From assembly GCA_022984795.1 (NCBI GenBank), contig JALIHJ010000008.1:269451-333450 (forward strand): 64,000 nucleotides of DNA, read 5' to 3'. The first letter of the stretch is position 1; the number at the start of each line of letters is the position of its first letter. The translations under genes and the position numbers were made by a program. This stretch comes from Fabrea salina (taxonomy: Eukaryota > Ciliophora > Heterotrichea > Heterotrichida > Fabreidae). The notes under the pieces are model-generated. The model was not told the DNA's origin and did not search any database. It worked only from the letters and a program-made list of their open reading frames with translations. Below are positions 26,178-33,971 of the stretch, one piece after another.

Positions 26178-28589
26178 TTAATTACTATCTAGTTTACTCA
26201 AACTCAGTCGGAACTCTTGGTCTTCAGAGTGTATTTTCTGTAGGTTCTTTGAGTTAAAGTCAGGACCTAAGTTATAGTAAAACCTGCTAAAAAGGTGCCC
26301 ATTTACACCAGTGCTCACACTCCACTTACTAGCAAACCGGTTGCCTAAGTCCACTATGAACCTTGCTCCTACTCCGTATAAAGCTGAAAAGTCTTTGCCG
26401 TCCCATTTGTTGTGTCTTGAATGCACACAAACGTCCGAACCCCCTACAGGTTCCCACCTGTCAAAAACCTTGCCCAACACTGTTTTGGTCAAAGGAATGT
26501 GCATGTGGTGCATATGGTGCATGTCTCCCCACTTCCTTTTGCCTGCAAGAGCAATTGCTTCTTCAAGGGTTTTGGAAAGCAACTCTGAACAGGTTTCTTT
26601 ACTTGGAGTTCTGAAGTCGTCGCACCATTCGTAGTCTAGACTTTCACTGAAAGTTTTAACTACAAAGGCTCTGTACCATATGCTCCTGAGTAAAGTTCTT
26701 AGCAGCCCTTCGTCATTTAGTCTGTCTTCAATCAAAGCTTTGGAAGTAGACCAAAACCAGATTTGGAAAACTCCAGCAGAGTAAGAGTCTTTTTTCATGT
26801 AGTAGTTCCAGTTGCTTAGTTCCCTAAGCTCTTTTTGGAACCTTCCGGTTTGGTTCACCAAAGGAATCCACACTCTGAGGAGCTTCTCTGCGTAAAGGTT
26901 GTACTCGTCAAGCTGGATGTCTATCATGTCGTCTACAGTTAGCTTCTTTTTGGCAGAGTAGTTCTCAAGTAACTGAGAGATCCTTTCTGCCCTTGAGTCA
27001 GCAAACTCTCCTCCTAAAGACAAGAAGTGTTTGTAGTTAGGAGCTATAGGTAGGTTGTTAGCTGAAACTATGTAGCCTTTTCTGGGGTTTACTAGGTAAG
27101 GCATTTCTTCAAAAGGAACAAACTCAGTCCAGTAGTAGGAAGAATTCCAGGCCTCAAGTGGCGTCACGGAATAAATATTCTTTTTAAAGTGCGTTCCGAC
27201 TGTTTGGTAACCAATGTCTCCGCTTTCTGTTGCATAAATAACGTTCATGTTTGGAATCTTAACTGACTCAAGTGCTTTTTTAAATTCTTTTGTTGACTTG
27301 GTTTTGTAGACCTCCATCAAAGCATCAAATGAAGTATCTTTAACTTCGTTGCCTACCCACCTAAGCGACACCTTTTGTTTAGTAGGAATTTCCAACAAAA
27401 GCGGAGTAGTTGTCATTGCTCCCTTAGGAGCGTTTTCAAGAACTGGGCCTACTTTCGTGATAGTTATGTTGAACTTCCTTGGTTGGCTTTCGCCTTTGAC
27501 TTTTACAAACTCTTCCACAAAGGAAGGAGTTTCCCACTTTCCGCCAAACAAGTACTTCCCTTCCTGGTTGAACTTGTGGATGTAAGTGTCAATAGTGTCC
27601 GAGTTCATAGCAGTGACTGTCCAGGTCATATGCGAAGTGCTTCCCAACACTACCACTGGGACTCCTGGAATTCCTATCCCCGACACTTCCCACTCTGAGT
27701 TCTTCATTGAAACTGGGTAAAATATTGAAGGCAACTGAGATGGCAAGTGAGGGTCCCCTGCCACTATTGGCTTTCCTGATTCAGTGAACTTCCCAGAAAC
27801 CACCCAGCCGTTGCTCATCTCAGCACTAAATGAAGAGTGAACTTCATTGAAGGTTTCAAAAGCCTCAGTAAGGACTTGTTCTGAGTTAACTGGAGGTTTT
27901 TTGTCCTGGGTTTCTTTTTGAGCTCTAAGTTCCATAGGCACTTCGTAATCACTGATTGTGTAAGTAGGTTTAGGGGAATTCTTCAGATCATAAGGAAGAA
28001 TAATGTCAGTAGCGTTTCCTATCAAGCGGTTCAGTTGGTGTCTCAATAGTTCTTGGCCCCAGTAAGGATTAAGCATTAGGGCTACTTGCCTAATAATAGC
28101 TATGGAGTCTTCAGGAGTCCAGTCTTCCCAGTGAGTCCAAGTTAAGGTGTACTCAATGGGGAGCTGGCTAGACCTTGCAGCTGCATTGACTCCCTCCGCA
28201 AACCTTTTAAGGTTAATTTGGGTTTTTCCAGACAAGTGCCTGAATGTTTTTTGGCTTTCGCGGGACACACCAATGTTTTTAGCAAATAAGTCTAGTTGAA
28301 GGGTTTCCTCTCCAAAAATCTCTGAAAGGCGTCCGTTGGCAGCTCTGCGGAGCATTTCCATCTGCCAGAGTCTGTCTTGGGCCTGCGCGAAGCCAAGTGC
28401 GTAGTAGGTGTCTTCAATTCCTTCAGCTTCTACTCTAGGAATTCCTTGTTGGGTCCTTAGGATTTCGGCACCTGACCACACTCCACTTAGTTTGAGGGTT
28501 CCTTCGTAGTTGGGCAAGTTCAAGTAGAAGTAACTCACCAGAACTATCACTGTGGGGACTACTAACTGGCAGCAGATTATGTATTTCAT
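26178..28589 (-). CDS. Penicillin-acylase-family N-terminal nucleophile hydrolase
   Basis: 803 residues. An N-terminal hydrophobic segment (residues 3-23) is a signal anchor or signal peptide. Family blocks follow: GIPRVEAEGIEDTYYALGFAQ, QDRLWQMEMLRRAANGRLSE, the autocatalytic cleavage and nucleophile region EMSNGWVVSG (Ser about residue 260), GDPHLPSQLPSIFYPV, IPGVPVVVLGSTSHMTWTVTA, GYIVSANNLP and PVGGSDVCVH. The enzyme class cleaves amide bonds (beta-lactams, acyl-homoserine lactones or N-acyl amino acids) after self-processing into two chains. Substrate unknown. The family is mainly bacterial but is also found in ciliates. Confidence 0.9.
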   Translation of the reverse strand: MKYIICCQLVVPTVIVLVSYFYLNLPNYEGTLKLSGVWSGAEILRTQQGIPRVEAEGIEDTYYALGFAQAQDRLWQMEMLRRAANGRLSEIFGEETLQLDLFAKNIGVSRESQKTFRHLSGKTQINLKRFAEGVNAAARSSQLPIEYTLTWTHWEDWTPEDSIAIIRQVALMLNPYWGQELLRHQLNRLIGNATDIILPYDLKNSPKPTYTISDYEVPMELRAQKETQDKKPPVNSEQVLTEAFETFNEVHSSFSAEMSNGWVVSGKFTESGKPIVAGDPHLPSQLPSIFYPVSMKNSEWEVSGIGIPGVPVVVLGSTSHMTWTVTAMNSDTIDTYIHKFNQEGKYLFGGKWETPSFVEEFVKVKGESQPRKFNITITKVGPVLENAPKGAMTTTPLLLEIPTKQKVSLRWVGNEVKDTSFDALMEVYKTKSTKEFKKALESVKIPNMNVIYATESGDIGYQTVGTHFKKNIYSVTPLEAWNSSYYWTEFVPFEEMPYLVNPRKGYIVSANNLPIAPNYKHFLSLGGEFADSRAERISQLLENYSAKKKLTVDDMIDIQLDEYNLYAEKLLRVWIPLVNQTGRFQKELRELSNWNYYMKKDSYSAGVFQIWFWSTSKALIEDRLNDEGLLRTLLRSIWYRAFVVKTFSESLDYEWCDDFRTPSKETCSELLSKTLEEAIALAGKRKWGDMHHMHHMHIPLTKTVLGKVFDRWEPVGGSDVCVHSRHNKWDGKDFSALYGVGARFIVDLGNRFASKWSVSTGVNGHLFSRFYYNLGPDFNSKNLQKIHSEDQEFRLSLSKLDSN

Positions 28590-28598
28590 TGTATAAAA

Positions 28599-28745
28599 AT
28601 GCTGGCAAAGCTAGGCTTGCGGTTTACAATGCCACTTTTGAAAGTGCCAAACGCTTCGATTTCAACATATTACCGTTGGAAGCTCAAAATGAAAAAGCAC
28701 AGACGCCAAAAACTCAGAGAGAAGAGAAAGAAGCTTAATAAGTAA
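28599..28745 (+). CDS. mS38: Mini-gene for mitochondrial ribosomal protein mS38 (Cox24/AURKAIP1 C-terminal domain)
   Basis: 48 codons, ATG at 28599 to TAA at 28743-28745. After MLAKLGLRFTMPLLKVPN comes ISTYYRWKLKMKKHRRQKL and then KRKKLNK, the Lys/Arg-rich KMKKHRRxKxRKR signature of the Cox24/mS38 family. The human protein is about 200 residues and carries this signature at its C terminus; here almost only the signature remains, with a short hydrophobic lead that may serve for import. It sits in the gap between two minus-strand genes, and its ATG is 9 bp from the acylase ATG. Confidence 0.75.
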   Translation: MLAKLGLRFTMPLLKVPNASISTYYRWKLKMKKHRRQKLREKRKKLNK

Positions 28746-28769
28746 CTAACCATCAGAACCAATTTAGCA

Positions 28770-29759
28770 TTACTTTTTGTTTTGCAAAGGAGAGTCTTCA
28801 AACCTGCAAAAAGAGTCTTCGAAGTTCAGAGTTCGTTTTGTGCTTCCAAAGGACTCATCAAGGTTCCGGAGGTAAAGATGTACCTCTGAAGTGTTGAGTT
28901 TGCCACTTTCTTTCATGAACTCCAGAACTTGTTGGACGTAAGCTTCTTTTTCAGTAATGAGTTTGAGTTTTTCTTGGGCTTGTTGGTTGATTTCCATGAC
29001 TTCTTGGAGTTTGGCTTTGTAGAACTCTTTCAGACTTTCAGCTTCCTCTTCAACTTTCAGTCTGCGTGTCTCGAGTTGGTCTTTTATGAACTGGACTTTG
29101 TTCAGTTCTTTGTTGAAAAGTTTTATAGTGTCTTCAAGGTCCTTTCTTCTGATTTCTAGGTGTTTTTGGTCTTGTTTGACTTGGTAGAGTTTCTGTTCAT
29201 GTTCTTCAAAGTTCCTTTTCTGTGCTTGGGACAGTTGGTTTTTTTTGCGCTGGATTTCTTCAGCTAGCTCCTGGAGTTCTTTTCTTTGGGTTGAGAGGAG
29301 TTTTTCTTTGTCTTTGAGTTTCTTTTCAGAGTTAGACAGTTCCTGCGACTTCTTTTGCAAACGTTCAACGAGTTGCAGTTGTTCTTCCTGGAGTGCTTGG
29401 TTTCTGTTTTGTCCGCAAGAGGGACAGAACTCCTCCAGTTTTTCTTTCTGTATCAAAATGTAGTCAACAACTTCTTTGATTTTAGTGAGGCACTTGCTTA
29501 GGGTGAATTCTTCGTCAGGGGCTAAACAGTAGTCTAAACGGCGCATTTGTTTGTCCAACTCCGCCAATAAATTTCTTTTCTCTGGGTTAACGGACTTGCT
29601 TTTTCCAAAAGTGTCTTGTTTCTGGAAAACAAAGTCGATGTCTGTAGACTTGGACTTGGTGTAACTAGAGTAGCTACTTTCAAGTGGAACTTTGTTAGGA
29701 GAAGGGTTGGTCGACTCTGTTTCGTTTAGGTTTTCTCCGAAGTGGAATCTTTGCATCAT
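28770..29759 (-). CDS. Coiled-coil protein with a CxxC pair
   Basis: 329 residues. A disordered Ser/Lys-rich head (1-75) is followed by a helical region and a coiled coil from about 100 to 290. At the start of the coil is KLEEFCPSCGQNRNQALQEE, a single CPSCG knuckle that could pair across a dimer to bind zinc. No orthologue is recognised; centrosomal and basal-body coiled coils often look like this. Two adjacent ATGs (29759, 29756) could both serve as the start. Confidence 0.62.
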   Translation of the reverse strand: MMQRFHFGENLNETESTNPSPNKVPLESSYSSYTKSKSTDIDFVFQKQDTFGKSKSVNPEKRNLLAELDKQMRRLDYCLAPDEEFTLSKCLTKIKEVVDYILIQKEKLEEFCPSCGQNRNQALQEEQLQLVERLQKKSQELSNSEKKLKDKEKLLSTQRKELQELAEEIQRKKNQLSQAQKRNFEEHEQKLYQVKQDQKHLEIRRKDLEDTIKLFNKELNKVQFIKDQLETRRLKVEEEAESLKEFYKAKLQEVMEINQQAQEKLKLITEKEAYVQQVLEFMKESGKLNTSEVHLYLRNLDESFGSTKRTLNFEDSFCRFEDSPLQNKK

Positions 29760-29818
29760 AGTCTTTTACAGAAATGTGAATCTTATTAGTTAGTTCTGAT
29801 GCAAACTAATAATCTAAC

Positions 29819-31078
29819 ATGGAAACCAAACAGGAAGCCAAAGATCTGGGTGGGTTCTTTGCTGTGTCGCCCAAGTATGACTGTCCACACATCTCTGGCC
29901 ACTTAGTTGAAGACCCTCAGTTCTTCCAAGAAGTGTCCCTTAAAAACCCATGCGGGGATTGCCAAAACATAGGCGAAAACTGGGTGTGTTTGAAGTGCAA
30001 AACTGTAAAGTGTTCACGTTACGTGAACGAGCACATGCTTTTCCACGCAGTCGAGTCAGGTCACGCCCTTGTACTTTCTTTCAGTGACTTGTCTTTTTGG
30101 TGCTACCACTGCGAATCCTACGTTTCGAGTCCAGAATTCACCCCAGTTCTTAAGCACTTCCAAACCTTAAAGTTCGGTTCTGAGGCTGACGAAATATCCA
30201 AACAGTTAAGTGGTTTAACTATTGAAGAAGAAGACACTGCTTTCAACCTTAAAACAGTTGAAGAACTTGCTACAAAACTTAAAAAAGGAGTGTTTACAAA
30301 AGTAGCTGTGATGGCAGGAGCAGGGATAAGTGTCAATTCTGGAATTCCAGACTTCAGGTCTGAAAAAGGACTTTATGCTAAATTTGCCAAGGAAGACCTT
30401 CCACAACCTGAAGCTATTTTTGACATTTCTTTCTTCAAAAAGAAACCAGAGTTCTTTTTCCAGTTCGCAAAGGAGTTCTCCCCAGAAGGTTATGAACCTA
30501 CACTAACTCACTACTTTTTGTCCTTCTTGGCTCAAAAAGATTTACTGCACATGTGCTACTCACAAAATATTGACGGCCTTGAAAAAAAAGCTGGAGTCCC
30601 CTCTGACAAACTAGTTCAAGCCCATGGCCACTTAGAAACTGCCCACTGTTCTGAGTGCGGAAAAGAATTTGACACTGCAGAAATGAAAACCTGCATCAGT
30701 TCTGGAGAAGTGGCTTGGTGTAGTTGTGGTTCCCCCGCTAAACCTGACATTGTGTTTTTCGGGGAAGCTTTGCCACCTAGTTTCCACTCGGGAGTTGCTA
30801 AGTTAGACGAAGCAGACTTACTAGTGATTGTTGGAACAAGTTTAGTGGTTTACCCATTTGCAGCACTTGCTGACATGGTTCCTAAGAAGTGTCCTAGAGT
30901 TTACTTAAGCAAAGACCTGAGCAAAAGTGTGTCTTCTTCTTTTAAGTTCAAAAAAAAAGCAGACAAAAGAGACGTAGCTCTAATTGGAGACTGTGACGAA
31001 ATACTAGGCCAAGTACTGGACATTTGCGAGTGGAGACAAGAATTTGAAGAGTTTGTTGCAAGCCATAAAAGTACTTAA
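29819..31078 (+). CDS. Sirtuin fused to an N-terminal ubiquitin-binding ZnF-UBP domain
   Basis: 419 residues. Residues 22-102 form a ZnF-UBP domain (CPHI, CGDCQNIGENWVCLKCKTVKC, HAVESGHALVLSFSDLSFWCYHC), the fold that reads the free C terminus of ubiquitin in USP5 and HDAC6. Residues about 160-400 are a SIR2 domain: GAGISVNSGIPDFRS (NAD binding), QNIDGLEKKAG, catalytic His in QAHGHLE, zinc site CSECG ... WCSCG, KPDIVFFGEALP and VIVGTSLVVYPFA. The second zinc pair is CxC rather than CxxC. It likely deacylates proteins using NAD and binds ubiquitin tails. The next gene, 22 bp on, is a ZZ/UBA protein. Confidence 0.92.
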   Translation: METKQEAKDLGGFFAVSPKYDCPHISGHLVEDPQFFQEVSLKNPCGDCQNIGENWVCLKCKTVKCSRYVNEHMLFHAVESGHALVLSFSDLSFWCYHCESYVSSPEFTPVLKHFQTLKFGSEADEISKQLSGLTIEEEDTAFNLKTVEELATKLKKGVFTKVAVMAGAGISVNSGIPDFRSEKGLYAKFAKEDLPQPEAIFDISFFKKKPEFFFQFAKEFSPEGYEPTLTHYFLSFLAQKDLLHMCYSQNIDGLEKKAGVPSDKLVQAHGHLETAHCSECGKEFDTAEMKTCISSGEVAWCSCGSPAKPDIVFFGEALPPSFHSGVAKLDEADLLVIVGTSLVVYPFAALADMVPKKCPRVYLSKDLSKSVSSSFKFKKKADKRDVALIGDCDEILGQVLDICEWRQEFEEFVASHKST

Positions 31079-31100
31079 TTCTGAAATTTCTGTTAATAAA

Positions 31101-31712
31101 ATGGAAGTAAAGTCAGCCGAAGAAGTAAACTCTGCAGAGTCCAACAACTGGGAACTCATTTCAAACGGAACAGTTAAATCCTGCAAACTCTCAGAGGATT
31201 CCCCACAAGACTTCTGGAGAGTGTCTGAACTTAGCTATAACTCAAACATTTCATCAGCAATTATGGATGGAATCCGTCAAGTAGTTAGACAAGAGGTACA
31301 AAAACTAGACCTTGCACCTAAACCAATGCCTTCAGCAAGGCACGAAGGAGTGATGTGTGACAAGTGCAAAGCAGAACCTATACTTGGAGTGAGGTACTAC
31401 TGCTTCGAGTGCAGAGTTAATTTTTGCAGTAAGTGCGAAGAAGAAGATGAACACCTGCACCTTCTTTACAAAATTAAAACCCCCAAAAAGCCTTCGTTCT
31501 TTGCGAGACTCAAGTCGATCTGCAGAAACAACAGGAAGAAAGTGATTTCTACAGACCAAGTGCACACCCTTGAGCACTGTGGCAAAGACTTTTACGAAAA
31601 AGCCAAAGCTCTGCAGAAACTCGGGTTTGTAAATAAAGACCAAATCATCAAAGCACTCATCAACTCAAACAGTGACTTGAACACAGCCACAAAGATTTTG
31701 CAAAACGCTTAA
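31101..31712 (+). CDS. ZZ zinc finger plus UBA protein, autophagy-receptor-like
   Basis: 203 residues from the ATG at 31101; an in-frame upstream codon overlapping the sirtuin gene is not needed. ZZ finger at about 86-125 (CDKCKAEPILGVRYYCFECRVNFCSKCEEEDEH). The last 40 residues form a UBA-like three-helix domain (KALQKLGFVNKDQIIKALI, NTATKIL). Near the N terminus, ESNNWELI (W17-E-L-I20) fits a LIR/AIM motif with an upstream acid. ZZ + LIR + UBA is the p62/NBR1 toolkit, but no PB1 or NBR1 domain is present. Role in cargo capture is inferred. Confidence 0.78.
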   Translation: MEVKSAEEVNSAESNNWELISNGTVKSCKLSEDSPQDFWRVSELSYNSNISSAIMDGIRQVVRQEVQKLDLAPKPMPSARHEGVMCDKCKAEPILGVRYYCFECRVNFCSKCEEEDEHLHLLYKIKTPKKPSFFARLKSICRNNRKKVISTDQVHTLEHCGKDFYEKAKALQKLGFVNKDQIIKALINSNSDLNTATKILQNA

Positions 31713-31741
31713 TTTTGTTCATAACTAATCAGTTACATAAT

Positions 31742-33970
31742 ATGTCAAAACCAGACAAGAGCCAAGTTGCTTTGCACAGACAAAGTGACTCAGCCGTGTA
31801 CACCATTTTGAAGCACTCCCGGAACGAAAACCTGTACATTCCAGTAAGTCCCAACACTCTGAGGTTTGAAGAACCTGGGAGAGAACTAAGGTTCACCCAA
31901 GCTCTTTTCTGTTCTGAACAAAACCCTTCTGTGCCCTCTGAAGAGTTCAACAAGAACCTTCTGGTGTTTTACTTGTTCCTAACTGCTTACTTAGTTTTCA
32001 CTGGAGTCTTTGCACTCTTACTCAACTCAGAAGGCAGTCTGAGCCAAACCCACTTAGTGTTTCACTTAATGTGGATAAGTGGGCTCTTGGTGTTCAGCTA
32101 CGGTGTGCTTCTGTGCATCAAAACTAAAAGGGAAGCTTTGGTTAGAAGTCAGGGTTTGTTTTCGGCCTTAGGAGTAACAGTTTCAGTTTACTTAGTGCTG
32201 GGTGACGAAAGAGTACTTGCAGGGATAACTGGGGAAGAGTTGCAAGAAAGTTACCTTTTGCACTCGTTTGCAGTGGCTTGCTTTATAGTTATGTTCAGAA
32301 TGGTTCTGTTTGACTCCTTTGTACATACTTTGGGAGTAGGGGTATCAGCAGCAGCAGTTTATCTCATGTTTTTCTTAGTGCTAAGTCCGCAGTCCTACTT
32401 TTCCACTCTACACGAGTTCTTTGTGGTGTTTGGGTTTGTGTTTTTGTTGATAGTTGACACCCAAAAAAAGGACTTGAGGAACCGACAGTTGTTTTGGCGC
32501 AAAGAAAAAGAAGAAGAAGCTTTAGAACCCTTTGAAAGAAAGCAAGTAGACAACTCAGTTGACATCAACACCGAAGTCGAAATCCTGGTCCAAACTTGCA
32601 ACAACATCAAAAGGGATGTCAAAGCTGCCACTTCTGTAATCATGTTCAAAGACGTTAAAAAACAACTCAAGTGCGCACTCAACAACATTGAAAAAGTCAA
32701 GCGCAGAATAGCCCACGGCACTGTTGTTTCAGAAGTTAAGTTTGAGCCTGGTGTAGACATTGACGAACAAGATAAAGCCTTTATTTCCCAGATGTTTATG
32801 GACGTTTCCCGCAACAACCACAGAAGATCTTCTTCTCGCAAAATGACTATGAACGAAATAGGGGAACGTAAGCCTTCCTTCCCCTTCTCCAACTACGGAG
32901 TTGCTGAGTTAGAAAGCGTTTTGTTCAGTGTTGGCAAAAACTGGAGTTTCGACATCTGGTTTGTGTACAACGCTACAGGCCACAGCATCTTCATAGTTTG
33001 CAAGTACTTGTTCCAGAAGTGGGGCTTTTTCGAAGCCTTTGACATCCCTGAAGACACCTTTGACAGGTACTTCCAAACACTCGAAAAAGTAAGTTTTACT
33101 TAGGAGTACAAAGACAACCCTTACCACAACCAGTGCCACGCTGCAGACGTCCTACACACTCTTTTGTACTTTTTGAACCAAGGAGACCTACTCAACAGTT
33201 TAGGTCCCCTTGACTTAGTATCTTGTATTCTTGCAGCCTCAGGACACGACGTAGCCCACCCTGCCCTGACCAACCGTTTCTTAGTGAGCACTAGAGACAA
33301 CATTGCCATTAAGTACAACGACAACTCTGTGCTCGAAAACATGCACTGTGCCAAAACTTACCAAATCATGCAAATCAAAGGGTGCAACATTTTCGAAAGC
33401 CTTGACGAAGAGTCTTGGTTTAGGTCTCGCAAACTCATCATAGAAATGATCCTAGCCACAGACATGTCCAAGCACTTCGAAATCCTAGGAAAGTTCCGAA
33501 CCCGGGTTTTGACTTTAGGGGACCTTAACTCCCAGGACAACGAAGACAAAAACTCCATTTTGTCAATGGGGATTAAGTGCGCTGACTTAGGCCACTCTGC
33601 TAAGTGCAAAGAACTCCACCAGAAGTGGACAGAGCTTGTTTGTGAAGAGTTCTTCAAACAAGGCGACATAGAAAAGTCAAGAGGACTCCCTGTGTCGATG
33701 TACTGCGACAGAGAAACTACAGACGTTCCCAAAAGTCAAGCTGGGTTTATCAAAAACATTTGCTTGCCTCTTTTCGAAGTGTGGTGCACTTACCTAAGTT
33801 CGGAGGAGATCTACAACAACTGCTACCTCCAACTCAAAGAAAACCTCCAAATGTGGAAGGAAAAGTCCAAAAACCGCAGGTCCACTATGCAAGCAGTAAA
33901 CAAACGCCCTTCCCAAGAGCCCCTTAAACCCATCCGCGAAATTGAAACACACAGACAATGCTTTACTTAA
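31742..33970 (+). CDS. Membrane-bound class I cyclic nucleotide phosphodiesterase (one 15-nt intron)
   Basis: CDS join(31742..33088,33104..33970), 737 residues from ATG 31742. Hydrophobic segments between about 75 and 240 predict roughly six membrane helices. After a linker comes the PDE catalytic domain, interrupted in the DNA by a 15-nt intron: YHNQCHAADVLHTLLYF, ASGHDVAHPALTNRFL, NDNSVLENMHC, CADLGHSAK and the invariant glutamine in KSQAGFIKNICLPLFEVW. It hydrolyses cAMP and/or cGMP; specificity cannot be told. Membrane PDEs of this layout are known in ciliates and apicomplexans. One base separates its stop from the convergent gene's stop. Confidence 0.92.
33089..33103 (+). other. 15-nt intron in the phosphodiesterase gene
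   Basis: GTAAGTTTTACTTAG, phase 0, ending in an in-frame TAG. Removal joins the upstream helix directly to EYKDNPYHNQCHAADV, so it falls only a few codons before the metal-binding HNxxHAxDV motif. Without splicing the protein would have no catalytic centre. Confidence 0.93.
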
Positions 33971-33971
33971 G

